Of a stretch of 16,490 bases of DNA, positions 7,079 through 15,824 are shown in pieces. The notes under the pieces are model-generated. The model ran no database searches. It had not been told where the DNA came from and was given only the letters and a program-made list of their open reading frames with translations. The stretch lies in NCBI GenBank assembly GCA_013698305.1, contig JACCVC010000047.1, positions 1-16,490 on the forward strand. The letters are read 5' to 3'. The position numbers and the translations under genes are program-made. This DNA is from Chloroflexia bacterium. GTDB lineage: Bacteria > Chloroflexota > Chloroflexia > Thermomicrobiales > UBA6265. The first letter of the stretch is position 1, and every line of letters starts with the position of its first letter.

Positions 7079-8392
7079 CTACGGTGCCGGAGTAGCCTCC
7101 AGCGGCGCATCATCCAACTCCTGGGGAGTCGATTCCGCACGTGCGTCGTTGCTGTTGGCAATGACGTCGAGGGTGGCCGCGTCCGGCGCCTTGCGGTATG
7201 TCACGCTGTCCCCATCGAGCGTGATCTGCGTGATCACACCTTCGGACTCGAACCGCATTACCGAATCGCCAAGGTAAGCCGGGGCGACATTCCAGCGATC
7301 CGACTCGTATGTGGCAAACGCCTGGGCGAATTGCAACGCGTCTGCTTCCGTGTCCCAGGTCGAAACCCAGTGAATGGCGTCCTCGGTGTCGGTTCCCGCG
7401 ACGACATACGTATCGCCGCCCCAACCGGCGGCGGCTTCGGCAGCCTGATCATCGGGAATGGAACTTTGCTGCAGGATCACGCGGATCTGGTACTCGCCAA
7501 AGGTGTTGATGTCGAACGTGTCCCAGTCATCGCCCAGCAGCGGCGTGAAGTCGGCTACGTCTACCTCGTCCGGTACTTCGCGCATCAGGTATTTCTCCGG
7601 ATGGATGATTTGTTCAGTGCTCTGGGGAGGATCGGCGAAGGCGGCATTGACGGCCTCCCAACCACCATCGTCGTAGATGGCTTCGACGAAGATGTATCCT
7701 GAGTCATAGGGAAACAACAGCGTCTCGACGATCAGTGGCGGCGCGCCGTCAAGTGTAGTCGTGTCGAAGTCAGTGTCTCCAATCTCGGCCAGGAACTCGT
7801 TGAGCAGTTCAGGCCGTTCCAGAAGGTATTGAAGCTCGCTGAGCGTCGCATCGCCTTCGATCAGCGCGGTGATAGCGAGTGACTGGTCATCGGAGAGGTC
7901 TTCACGCTCCAGGACTCCCGCGTCAATATCGAAGTGCTGGTCCTGCAATGCGTGGATAACCTCGTGGGCAAAGGTAACGTGTTCGGAGGCGGTGAACCGC
8001 TCGCCCATCGGGCCCTCCTGAACGACGACCATCTCGCTCGATTTCGGATCGTAGTAGCCCGCCACTTGCTCTGTGTAGAGTTCAACAATAAGCTGACCCA
8101 GGTCGACATCGGGGTCCATAAGCCCAAATGCGATCAGTTCCCGCTCGTCAGCGTATCGCTCCTCCGGGGGATAATCCTCTTCGAGATCGGCTTCAAGCTC
8201 AACGCCGAGCTGCTCCCGATTCTTGGGCGTGACGACGATTGGTTCTAGCACATCTAAGCCACGAAGGTCCGAGACTTCCTCGGTGATGTCATCGTAGTTC
8301 TGACCACTGTCCTGCATCGCCATCGCCGGGCTGGACAGCATCAGCAGGGAAAGCAGGATGAGCACAAACTGAGGAAGGCGTATTCGCTTCAC
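7079..8392 (-). CDS. Secreted HExxH (zincin-like) protein, uncharacterised
   Basis: A 437-residue exported protein. Residues 1-25 form a signal peptide: KR near the start, a hydrophobic core at 8-22, and a likely cut after AMA (23-25). The mature part carries AGYYDP (111-116), then HEVIHALQDQHFD (143-155), an HExxH zinc site with His143, Glu144 and His147. Next is ALIEGDAT (176-183), whose Glu179 is a plausible third ligand as in gluzincins, followed by HPEKYL (264-269). The C-terminal third has no motif I know and ends in a Pro/Ala/Thr-rich tail. I chose the GTG at 8392 because AAGGAG lies 6 nt upstream and the signal peptide begins there; an upstream ATG at 8482 would put 30 non-hydrophobic residues before it. 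The protein may be a protease, but its activity is inferred only from the motif. Confidence 0.88.
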   Translation of the reverse strand: MKRIRLPQFVLILLSLLMLSSPAMAMQDSGQNYDDITEEVSDLRGLDVLEPIVVTPKNREQLGVELEADLEEDYPPEERYADERELIAFGLMDPDVDLGQLIVELYTEQVAGYYDPKSSEMVVVQEGPMGERFTASEHVTFAHEVIHALQDQHFDIDAGVLEREDLSDDQSLAITALIEGDATLSELQYLLERPELLNEFLAEIGDTDFDTTTLDGAPPLIVETLLFPYDSGYIFVEAIYDDGGWEAVNAAFADPPQSTEQIIHPEKYLMREVPDEVDVADFTPLLGDDWDTFDINTFGEYQIRVILQQSSIPDDQAAEAAAGWGGDTYVVAGTDTEDAIHWVSTWDTEADALQFAQAFATYESDRWNVAPAYLGDSVMRFESEGVITQITLDGDSVTYRKAPDAATLDVIANSNDARAESTPQELDDAPLEATPAP

Positions 8393-8398
8393 GAGGTA

Positions 8399-8404
8399 CT
8401 CCTT
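8399..8404 (-). promoter_or_regulatory. Ribosome binding site that fixes the zincin GTG start
   Basis: AAGGAG on the minus strand with a 6-nt spacer to the GTG at 8390-8392. It places the start exactly at the signal peptide and rules against the longer reading from 8482. Confidence 0.8.
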
Positions 8405-8439
8405 GGGAGCGGTCGAAGGGACAACGGCGAATCTGAACT

Positions 8440-8465
8440 GGCAGCCGGAACGTTCAAGGCAGCCG
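8440..8465. repeat. Paired GGCAGCCG repeats flanking a palindrome
   Basis: GGCAGCCG occurs exactly at 8440-8447 and 8458-8465, an 18-bp period. The interval between them starts with most of the perfect palindrome GAACGTTC (8448-8455). It lies in the 157-bp divergent gap between the secreted zincin gene and the S9 peptidase gene. It may be an operator, but short repeats of this kind can arise by chance. I found no well-spaced sigma70 promoter in this gap. Confidence 0.35.
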
Positions 8466-8549
8466 TTGAGAGTATTCCACAAAGGATAGACCGAACGGGT
8501 TCACGCGATAGCTGAGATGCGGCCGATTTCCTCAAAAGGATTGAATGTG

Positions 8550-10349
8550 ATGAATATGGCTGATACAAGGTTTCGAGCGCTCGCGGAGGAGATATTCCAC
8601 CTTCGGTCGGAGACGATGCCGACGTGGGTCGACGGCGCGACATTTGCCTATCTCGATGACCGGGGCGGAGTTCCCAATCTCTTCGTCGCCGAGGCTGAAA
8701 GCGATCGCCGGCGCCAGGTGACTTCCGGCGACGAACGCATCCAGTCGTTGCTCAGCGGCTCCGGAGGCGCCGTGATTGTCGGCATGGATGTTGGCGGCAA
8801 CGAGCGCCAGCAGCTGCGTGCAATCCACGTGGAAGACGGCTCCGGGAACGCATTGACGACGAATCCTGACCAGATGTTCGAGCCTTTCCTGGTCTCGCCG
8901 GATGGGACAGAGGTGGTTTACCGGACCAACGATGGTCAGAGCGGCGAGTTCTCGCTTTGGACCCAGCGTCTCGACTGCGACGAGCGCACCTGCCTGTGGG
9001 AGGACGCGGGTCAGGTTCGCGCCCATGACATGAACGTGAATGGTGATGTGCTGGCGTCGCTCTTGACCTCGAACATGGACGCCGACCTGTACATCGTCCA
9101 TCGTGATGGATCGCGTGAGCCGATCTTGCAGGTGGCGGACGAAAGTTGGATTCTCGATGCCGCGTTCGCGCCGGAACAGCAAACCGTACTCGTCCTGACA
9201 AATGCGGGACGAGATTTCGTCGGACTGGACCTCATCGACCTGAATTCGGGCGAGCGCAAGACGCTGATCGACGCGGACGGCGATATCGAGACGTTCAAGG
9301 TTGCCCCAGAAGGCGCGCGCCTGGCGTGGAGCGTCAACGATGCGGGCTACTCGCAGGTGTTCGTTGGTGCAACGTCATCCCTGGCGAAGGTCGAACGCAT
9401 TGAGCTACCCGACGGCGTGGTCGATCGGTTCTCATGGTCACCGAATGGCGAACACCTGCTGTTCGGCTGGCTGTCAGCCATGTCTCCTTCCCGCATTTAC
9501 ATCGCTGACAACGGAAAGTTGGCGCGACAGGTCTTGCCGGATCTTCCAGACGACCGTGAGTTCGTGGGCGTTGCTCCTGTGACAATCGCATTCGAGACGT
9601 TTGATGGCCGCGACATCCCGGCATTCTGGTTTGCATCAGGTCGAGGGGACCAGGCGCCGGTGGTGATTGACGTCCACGGTGGACCAGAGAGCCAGCGCCG
9701 TCCAGGCTTTCATCCCTTGCTTCAGTGCCTCGTCGCCTGCGGTTTCAATGTGCTGACAACCAATGTGCGAGGCAGCACCGGCTACGGAAAGGAGTATTCG
9801 CATCTCGATGATGTAGAACTACGTCTGGATTCAGTGCGAGATCTTGAGTTCGCGCATCGGTGGGTTCTGGCGCAATTTCCCGCCTTCGCCGATCGGATTG
9901 CGGTCATGGGACAAAGCTACGGCGGGTTCATGGCGCTCTCGGCGATCACCGAATATCCCGATCTTTGGTTCGCGGCAATTGATGTCGTCGGCATCAGCAA
10001 CTTCGTGACCTTTCTGGAACGCACCGCGGCATACCGTCGCCGGCATCGGGAGGCGGAGTACGGATCGCTCGAACGTGATCGCGATTTGCTCAGGACCATC
10101 TCGCCGATTCGGAAGGTCGACCAGATCGCCGCGCCACTCTTCGTGATACACGGCAAGAATGACCCGCGAGTGCCGCTTTACGAGGCGCAACAGTTGGTGG
10201 CCTCGCTGGAAGCCCGCGATCATCCCGTGCAATCGTTGTTCTACGACAACGAGGGCCATGGCCTTTCCAAGCGCGACAACCGCATCGACGCATATGCACA
10301 GGCGGTGGAATTTCTCTGGTCAGTTGCCGACCCGTGGCGCGAGTCCTGA
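8550..10349 (+). CDS. S9 family prolyl-oligopeptidase-type serine peptidase
   Basis: A two-domain peptidase of the S9C acylaminoacyl-peptidase type. The N-terminal part (about residues 20-340) has the repeated short strands of a beta-propeller. The C-terminal part is an alpha/beta hydrolase, beginning near VVIDVHGGPE with the oxyanion-side loop TTNVRGSTGYGKE. The triad, counted from the ATG at 8550, is Ser456 in GQSYGGFM, Asp538 in HGKNDPRVP and His570 in NEGHGLSKR. The total of 599 residues is usual for the family. There is no signal peptide, so it is probably cytoplasmic and trims or clears short or N-acylated peptides. AAAAGGA lies 9 nt before this ATG and 6 nt before a GTG at 8547; a reading from 8517 has no comparable site. 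It is divergent from the zincin gene and ends 90 bp before purL. Confidence 0.95.
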   Translation: MNMADTRFRALAEEIFHLRSETMPTWVDGATFAYLDDRGGVPNLFVAEAESDRRRQVTSGDERIQSLLSGSGGAVIVGMDVGGNERQQLRAIHVEDGSGNALTTNPDQMFEPFLVSPDGTEVVYRTNDGQSGEFSLWTQRLDCDERTCLWEDAGQVRAHDMNVNGDVLASLLTSNMDADLYIVHRDGSREPILQVADESWILDAAFAPEQQTVLVLTNAGRDFVGLDLIDLNSGERKTLIDADGDIETFKVAPEGARLAWSVNDAGYSQVFVGATSSLAKVERIELPDGVVDRFSWSPNGEHLLFGWLSAMSPSRIYIADNGKLARQVLPDLPDDREFVGVAPVTIAFETFDGRDIPAFWFASGRGDQAPVVIDVHGGPESQRRPGFHPLLQCLVACGFNVLTTNVRGSTGYGKEYSHLDDVELRLDSVRDLEFAHRWVLAQFPAFADRIAVMGQSYGGFMALSAITEYPDLWFAAIDVVGISNFVTFLERTAAYRRRHREAEYGSLERDRDLLRTISPIRKVDQIAAPLFVIHGKNDPRVPLYEAQQLVASLEARDHPVQSLFYDNEGHGLSKRDNRIDAYAQAVEFLWSVADPWRES

Positions 10350-10439
10350 GTGCGCGTAGGCCACAGAAATTGCGTTATTGTGTGACGGACGAAGGCGCGA
10401 ACTGATCGGCGCACACCGCCGTGAACAAACGTCCAGCCG

Positions 10440-12677
10440 ATGACCTGGAGAAATGTGTTGCAGACTGCGGAGAAGTCGTGGAGTGAGGTCGGGCTGAGCG
10501 ATGCCGAGTACGAGTCGATCCTGTCGCTGCTCGGACGGGACCCCACGCTGGTCGAGCTTGGCATGTTCGGCGCGATGTGGAGCGAACACTGCGGCTACAA
10601 GCACTCCAGACCGCACCTGCGGCAACTCCCGACCGAAGCGACGTGGGTGCTGCAAGGCCCGGGTGAGAACGCGGGCGCGGTCGACATCGGGCATGGCTTG
10701 GCGGCCGTGTTCAAGGTCGAGTCCCACAATCACCCGAGCGCGGTCGAACCCTACGAAGGAGCCGCTACGGGAGTGGGTGGGATCGTTCGCGACATCTTCA
10801 CGATGGGCGCGCGCCCCATCGCCATCCTCGACGGACTTCGGTTCGGCTCGTTGGACAAAGTGCGAAACCAGTACCTGTTTTCTCACGTCGTTGCCGGGAT
10901 CGGCGGCTATGGCAATTGCCTTGGCATCCCCACAGTAGGCGGCGACACCGCCTTCGACCCCCAATTCGACGGCAACCCGATTGTCAACGCGATGTGCGTC
11001 GGCATTGTGCCGCATGAAGGGATCGTGCGGGCGAAGGCAAGTGGTGTTGGCAACCGGATCGTGCTCATCGGAGCGAGGACAGGTCGGGATGGGATGCATG
11101 GCGCGACCTTTGCGTCGGTCGATGACCCCGAGGCGTCACATCGGGGCGTGATCCAGGTTGGGAACCCGTTCCTCGAAAAGCAGCTGATGGAGGCGTGCCT
11201 GGCCCTGTTGCAGACCGACGCGGTTGTCGCCATGCAGGACCTCGGCGCCGCTGGCCTGACCAGCTCGATCATCGAATGCGCGAGCAGGGGAGGAGTTGGT
11301 GTCGACATCGACGTGACGGATGTTCCACGGCGCGAGGAGGGCATGACCGCTTACGAGATCATGCTGTCCGAGAGCCAGGAGCGAATGGTGCTGGTTTGCG
11401 CTCCCGAACGCGTGCAGGAGGTGGTTGAGTTGCTCGCACGGTGGTCGCTAGCTGCCCAGGACATCGGCGAAATCACTGACGATGGCATGATCACGATTCG
11501 GGAGCGAGACGAGATCGCCTGTGCGGTACCGGTCGAGTTATTCATCGACGCTTGCCCGACATACCACGTCACCGCGACCGAATCGGAATCGCAGCGGTCA
11601 CGGCGTGAGACGGTCGTTGAGGTGGATCCTGGATCACCGGCATCGATTGCCGATGATTTGCTGATGCTCCTCGCCGAGCCCGATGTCGGGAGTAGGAGAC
11701 CGATCTGGGAGCAATACGACCACACGATCCTGACGAACACCGTGATGGGACCTGGCGCCGCTGACGCGGCGGTGATGAGGGTGAAGGGCACCGAGGGCGG
11801 AATCGCCATCTCGATGGATTGCAACTCCAGATATTGCGACCTCGATCCCTACAACGGCGCGCGGCTTGCAGTGGCGGAGGCCACCAGGAACGTCGCCTGC
11901 GTCGGTGCTCGACCATTGGGGATCACCAACTGCCTCAATATGGGCAACCCCGAGCGAGAACCGGGCAGCTGGCATCTTCAGGAGTGCGTCCGCGGAATCT
12001 CGGATGCGTGCCTGGCGTTGGGAGTGCCTGTCGTGAGCGGGAACGTGAGCCTGTACAACGAGAGCGGCGGCTTGCCGATCCAACCGACACCGATGATCGG
12101 GTGCGTGGGATCGATAGCCGAAGTGTCCCGAGCAAGGGGACTCCGTTGGTACGACGGCGACCATCTGCTGCTCGTACGGACTGGCGAACCCACGCTAGGC
12201 GGAAGCGCCTGGCTGGCGGCGACACGAGCCACGACAACGGGTAGCCCTCCGGCGATCGATCTGGCGATCGAGGCTCAACTTCAGGATCTCCTGCAACGGA
12301 TCGCACGCGAGGACGGAGTCCATGCGATCCATGATGTCTCTTTGGGAGGAATAGCTGTTACCATTGCAGAGTGTTCGCAGTTGTCGGGAACCGGCGTTGC
12401 GATCAACACCCCCGCCTCACTTGCGCCCTTGCCCTGGCAACAACTCTGGTTTGGGGAAGTGGCCAGTGCCGTGATCATCGCGGCAAGCGCTGCAAGCGCA
12501 GAAGAAATCATCCCCGCTAGTGCAGAAGTCGGAATCACGTGCGAACCAATCGGAACGATTGGCGGAGACGCCATTCGGTTCCCGGACGATTCCGGACTGA
12601 GTGTCGCGCAGATTCGAGCAGCATTCGAAAGCGCGCTCATTGCGCCGATCGAAGCGGGAGACCTCATCGCGAACTAG
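10440..12677 (+). CDS. purL: Phosphoribosylformylglycinamidine synthase, small-type PurL
   Basis: Catalyses the ATP-dependent conversion of FGAR to FGAM, the fourth step of purine synthesis. At 745 residues it is the small type, which in other bacteria needs separate PurS and PurQ; neither is in this window. Motifs: MWSEHCGYKHSR with catalytic-type His50, GPGENAG (73-79), VESHNHPSAVEP (93-104), GAATGVGGIVRD (107-118), MQDLGAAGLTSS and, in the C-terminal pseudo-repeat, GNVSLYNESGG. The pseudo-repeat motif commonly written HDVSDGG reads HDVSLGG here (Leu635). The ATG at 10440 has no Shine-Dalgarno. GGAGA at 10447-10451 points instead to a GTG at 10455 or a TTG at 10458, which would shorten the protein by 5-6 residues. 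I keep the only ATG but rate that start as uncertain. purF follows after 39 bp. Confidence 0.96.
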   Translation: MTWRNVLQTAEKSWSEVGLSDAEYESILSLLGRDPTLVELGMFGAMWSEHCGYKHSRPHLRQLPTEATWVLQGPGENAGAVDIGHGLAAVFKVESHNHPSAVEPYEGAATGVGGIVRDIFTMGARPIAILDGLRFGSLDKVRNQYLFSHVVAGIGGYGNCLGIPTVGGDTAFDPQFDGNPIVNAMCVGIVPHEGIVRAKASGVGNRIVLIGARTGRDGMHGATFASVDDPEASHRGVIQVGNPFLEKQLMEACLALLQTDAVVAMQDLGAAGLTSSIIECASRGGVGVDIDVTDVPRREEGMTAYEIMLSESQERMVLVCAPERVQEVVELLARWSLAAQDIGEITDDGMITIRERDEIACAVPVELFIDACPTYHVTATESESQRSRRETVVEVDPGSPASIADDLLMLLAEPDVGSRRPIWEQYDHTILTNTVMGPGAADAAVMRVKGTEGGIAISMDCNSRYCDLDPYNGARLAVAEATRNVACVGARPLGITNCLNMGNPEREPGSWHLQECVRGISDACLALGVPVVSGNVSLYNESGGLPIQPTPMIGCVGSIAEVSRARGLRWYDGDHLLLVRTGEPTLGGSAWLAATRATTTGSPPAIDLAIEAQLQDLLQRIAREDGVHAIHDVSLGGIAVTIAECSQLSGTGVAINTPASLAPLPWQQLWFGEVASAVIIAASAASAEEIIPASAEVGITCEPIGTIGGDAIRFPDDSGLSVAQIRAAFESALIAPIEAGDLIAN

Positions 12678-12716
12678 TGCCGCGTTCATTCCCTACACCG
12701 TGCTGAAAGGTGCGAA

Positions 12717-14147
12717 ATGTTTCCAGAATCTGGTGTCTGGCCCGACGATGACAAACCGCATGAAGCGTGCGGTGTGTTTGGTATCGTCGCTCCGGGCGAA
12801 GACGTGGCGCGCATCAGCTACTTCGCGCTCTATGCCTTGCAGCACCGCGGACAGGAAAGCGCCGGCATCGCGACGCTCGATGGCCAGCAGATGCGGGTCC
12901 ATCACGGCATGGGACTCGTCGCGCAGGCGTTTGACGAGGCCTCTCTCAGCCGGCTGGGCGGCACCATGGCGATTGGCCACACACGCTACTCAACGGCCGG
13001 CTCGAACCGGCAGATCAACGCCGGACCCATGGTCACTGAGAGCGATCTTGGCCCGATCGCGGTGGCCCACAACGGCAATCTCACCAACGTCGTCGAGCTC
13101 CGAGCGCAAATGGAAGCGGTCGGGGAATCATTCGCGACCTCGACCGACAGTGAGGTGCTAGCCCGCTATATCGCCCGTTCGCCGGGAATCACGCTGGTTG
13201 AGCGTATCCGGCACGCGATGCACGAGATGGTCGGGGCGTTCTCCCTGGCGGTCCTCCACGATGGCAGCATCTATGGAGTTCGGGATCCTTTTGGGGTCCG
13301 GCCATTGTGCCTCGGATGGATACATGACCATCCGGTGCTGGCGTCGGAGACCTGCGCACTGATGACGATCGGCGCGAATTTCGAGCGCGAGATCGAGGCC
13401 GGCGAGATTGTCGAGATGACCGAAACAGGCATTGTCAGCCATGGGACAACAGCTGCTGACCATCAGGCGCTATGCCTGTTCGAGATGATCTATTTCGCTC
13501 GTCCGGACAGTCAGATTCACGGTCTGCGGCTGCACCAGGCACGGCAAGATATGGGGCGAGAGCTTGCGCGTGAGCATCCGGTCGATGGTGACGTCGTGGT
13601 GGGATTGCCAGACTCTGCCATACCCGCGGCGATCGGATACGCGCAGGAGTCGGGCATTCCGTATGCTGAAGCGCTGATCAAGAACCGTTACATCGGCAGG
13701 ACATTCATCCAGCCCGACCAACGCCTGCGAGAGTCAGGTGTTTCCCTCAAGTTCAACGTGCTGCCGGAGGTCGTCCAGGGCAAGCGGGTGATCCTCATCG
13801 ACGACACCATCGTCCGGGGCACCACCAGCAAGCCAATCGTCAACCTGATCAGGGACGCGGGCGCCAGTGAAGTTCACATGCGGGTACATGCCCCACCGAT
13901 CAAGTGGCCTTGCTATCTGGGGGTAGACCTTGCCCGGCGCGAGGAGTTGATTGCAGCGAGGATGTCGGTGCCGGAAGTCGGCCGCGAAATCGGCGCGGAC
14001 TCTATCGCCTATCTTTCCCTGGACGGGCTTTTTCGGGCGATTGGCGAGCGCCGGACTGATTTTTGCACCGGATGCCTGACTGGCAGCTATCCGGTGCCGG
14101 CCTTCACCAGCCTGGACAAGCTGGCGCTGGAGCGTCGAGCGGGATAG
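12717..14147 (+). CDS. purF: Amidophosphoribosyltransferase, Fe-S type
   Basis: First committed enzyme of purine synthesis: makes 5-phosphoribosylamine from PRPP and glutamine. The 476-residue protein has an N-terminal glutaminase (class II) domain whose nucleophile is Cys18 in HEACGVFGI, so a 17-residue propeptide must be removed. Other motifs are LQHRGQESAG (41-50), GHTRYST (87-93) and AHNGNLTN (117-124). The phosphoribosyltransferase domain has the PRPP loop VILIDDTIVRGTT (358-370). Cys253, Cys399, Cys450 and Cys453 (CTGC) match the 4Fe-4S ligand pattern of the Bacillus-type enzyme, so it is probably oxygen-sensitive and made as a proenzyme. The ATG has AAAGG 6 nt upstream. It lies 39 bp after purL and 31 bp before gcvT, and is probably cotranscribed. 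Confidence 0.97.
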   Translation: MFPESGVWPDDDKPHEACGVFGIVAPGEDVARISYFALYALQHRGQESAGIATLDGQQMRVHHGMGLVAQAFDEASLSRLGGTMAIGHTRYSTAGSNRQINAGPMVTESDLGPIAVAHNGNLTNVVELRAQMEAVGESFATSTDSEVLARYIARSPGITLVERIRHAMHEMVGAFSLAVLHDGSIYGVRDPFGVRPLCLGWIHDHPVLASETCALMTIGANFEREIEAGEIVEMTETGIVSHGTTAADHQALCLFEMIYFARPDSQIHGLRLHQARQDMGRELAREHPVDGDVVVGLPDSAIPAAIGYAQESGIPYAEALIKNRYIGRTFIQPDQRLRESGVSLKFNVLPEVVQGKRVILIDDTIVRGTTSKPIVNLIRDAGASEVHMRVHAPPIKWPCYLGVDLARREELIAARMSVPEVGREIGADSIAYLSLDGLFRAIGERRTDFCTGCLTGSYPVPAFTSLDKLALERRAG

Positions 14148-14178
14148 CCGGCATTTCGTGACGAGGGGATTGACAAAA

Positions 14179-15309
14179 ATGGCGCAGGAAACATCGACGG
14201 ATCAGCAAACCGCGCTCCATGACCGGCATGTTGGTCTCGGAGCGCGAATGGTGTCGTTTGCCGGGTGGAACATGCCGATCCAGTACACTGGCATCCTCGC
14301 CGAGCACCGGGCGGTGCGGACTGCCGCCGGGTTGTTCGACCTCGGGCATATGGGGCAGGTTTCGTTTGCCGGGCCGGACGCCTTGGCATTCCTGCAATGG
14401 ACCACGACCAATGATGTCAGCGCCCTGGAGCCGGGAAAGGCGCACTACGCGCTGCTTCCCAACGAAACCGGAGGAGTGGTCGACGACATCATCGTCTATC
14501 GCCAGCCGGAGGGCCAGGACGGATACATGGTGGTGGTCAACGCCTCGAATCGCGAGCGGGATGTTGCCTGGTGGGAGGAACTGCGGTCGCGCCGTGACGA
14601 TTTCGATGTCGGAATACAGGACATCTCCAATGAACTCGGGATGCTCGCGGTCCAGGGGCCTGTTGCCGAGACGATCACTTCTCGCACTGTTGATGTCGAT
14701 CTCTCGGGCATCGACAATTTCTCATGGCGGCGAGCAGATGTCGCCGGTGTCTCTACGATGATCGCCCGGACCGGCTATACCGGCGAGGATGGGTTTGAGT
14801 TCTACGCCGCCAACGAAGATATCGGCATCATCTGGGACGCGCTGTTGAAGGCTGGCGAGCAGGACGGGCTAGTGCCCGTGGGTCTGGGCGCTCGCGACAC
14901 GTTGCGTCTGGAAGCCAGGATGCCGCTCTACGGTCAGGAGCTAGGCGACGACATCAGCCCGTACGAAGCCGGTCTTGGCTGGGCGGTGAAACTTGAAGCC
15001 AAGGAGTTCATTGGGCGGGAGCCCATGGCCCAGATCAAGGCCGCGAAGCCGCCCCGACGCGCGGTCGGTTTCACGACGGTGGGGCGAACCGCCGCGCCGA
15101 GAAGCCATTGCCCGGTAATCGTGGACGGCAAGGACGTCGGCTATGTCACCAGCGGGGCGTTTTCGCCTACACTTCAGAAGAATGTCGGGCTCGCGCTCAT
15201 CAGTCGCGAGTTTGCCGGTGTTGGCAAATCGTTGCAAATAGATGTTCGTGGCAAGCTGATTGACGCGGAGCAGGTCAAGACTCCCTTCTACAAACGCGAC
15301 GATGGATGA
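14179..15309 (+). CDS. gcvT: Aminomethyltransferase, T-protein of glycine cleavage
   Basis: Takes the aminomethyl group from the lipoyl arm of H-protein, passes the methylene to tetrahydrofolate and frees ammonia. At 376 residues it is normal length. It shows SFAGWNMPIQY (26-36), DLGHMGQ (54-60), GGVVDDIIVYR (98-108, with the conserved folate-site Asp), RTGYTGEDGFE (197-207), LGARDTLRLEA.MPLYGQEL (236-255) and a C-terminal VTSGAFSPTL barrel segment (323-332). I place the start at the ATG at 14179, about 11 nt after GAGGGG; a GTG at 14158 would add seven residues and lacks its own site. It is followed by gcvH after 73 bp and preceded by purF at 31 bp. No glycine riboswitch fits in the upstream gap. 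Confidence 0.97.
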   Translation: MAQETSTDQQTALHDRHVGLGARMVSFAGWNMPIQYTGILAEHRAVRTAAGLFDLGHMGQVSFAGPDALAFLQWTTTNDVSALEPGKAHYALLPNETGGVVDDIIVYRQPEGQDGYMVVVNASNRERDVAWWEELRSRRDDFDVGIQDISNELGMLAVQGPVAETITSRTVDVDLSGIDNFSWRRADVAGVSTMIARTGYTGEDGFEFYAANEDIGIIWDALLKAGEQDGLVPVGLGARDTLRLEARMPLYGQELGDDISPYEAGLGWAVKLEAKEFIGREPMAQIKAAKPPRRAVGFTTVGRTAAPRSHCPVIVDGKDVGYVTSGAFSPTLQKNVGLALISREFAGVGKSLQIDVRGKLIDAEQVKTPFYKRDDG

Positions 15310-15382
15310 GTTTGCCACCGAGGCATTGCCTTTTGAAGACTTTAACCACCACTGCACGTCCAAAACCGACAGGAGACGAACG

Positions 15383-15772
15383 ATGGCATCGCCCAAGGAT
15401 TTGAAGTACACCAGAACCCACGAGTGGGTAAGGCTCGATGGCGAGACCGCCGTTCTCGGCATCACCGACAATGCGCAAAATGAGCTTGGCGACATTACCT
15501 ATCTGGAGTTGCCGGAACCTGGTGACTCCGTGAGCAGCGGGGAGCCATTTGGCGTCGTTGAGTCGGTCAAGGCCGCCTCCGATGTCTATTCGCCTATCGA
15601 TGGTGAAGTTGTGGAACGAAACGACGAGGCGGTTGACGCCCCTGAGTTGATCAATCAGTCTCCATATGAGAAGGCGTGGCTGGTGAAGGTGAAGGTCTCC
15701 GATCCGACCCAGCTTGATGCGCTTCTTTCCAACGACGACTACGACCAGTTCGCCGGTGAGCAGATAGGCTAG
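15383..15772 (+). CDS. gcvH: Glycine cleavage system H protein
   Basis: Lipoyl carrier that shuttles the aminomethyl group between P-, T- and L-proteins. The 129-residue protein has the family N-terminus YTRTHEWV (9-16), GITDNAQNELGDITYLELP (26-44) and the lipoylation site ESVKAASDVYSP, with Lys63 as the modified residue. It ends with the usual PYEKAWLVKVK strand and an acidic tail. The ATG at 15383 has AGGAG 7 nt upstream, the best Shine-Dalgarno of the cluster, and fits the expected protein length; upstream in-frame codons lie in the gcvT end and the gap. Lipoylation needs LipB/LipA or LplA enzymes, none of which is in the window. Confidence 0.98.
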   Translation: MASPKDLKYTRTHEWVRLDGETAVLGITDNAQNELGDITYLELPEPGDSVSSGEPFGVVESVKAASDVYSPIDGEVVERNDEAVDAPELINQSPYEKAWLVKVKVSDPTQLDALLSNDDYDQFAGEQIG

Positions 15773-15824
15773 TTGCCAACCTGACCGTTCATATTCGGCA
15801 CGTTTTCAAGGACGAAACACGTCA

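Noticed and set aside
10350..10439. purS or purQ, or a purine riboswitch, before purL
   Set aside because: The 90-bp gap holds no reading frame of suitable size and no aptamer I recognise, so the PurL partners must lie elsewhere.
10320..11099. Minus-strand open frame (259 codons) opposite the start of purL
   Set aside because: Shadow of purL with no domain sense.
12601..13161. Plus-strand frame bridging the purL end and purF start
   Set aside because: Out of frame with both genes and rich in Arg and Ser, as expected of a shadow.
14148..14178. Glycine riboswitch before gcvT
   Set aside because: The gap is only 31 nt, too short for even one glycine aptamer; the 90-bp gap before purL also shows none of the expected structure.
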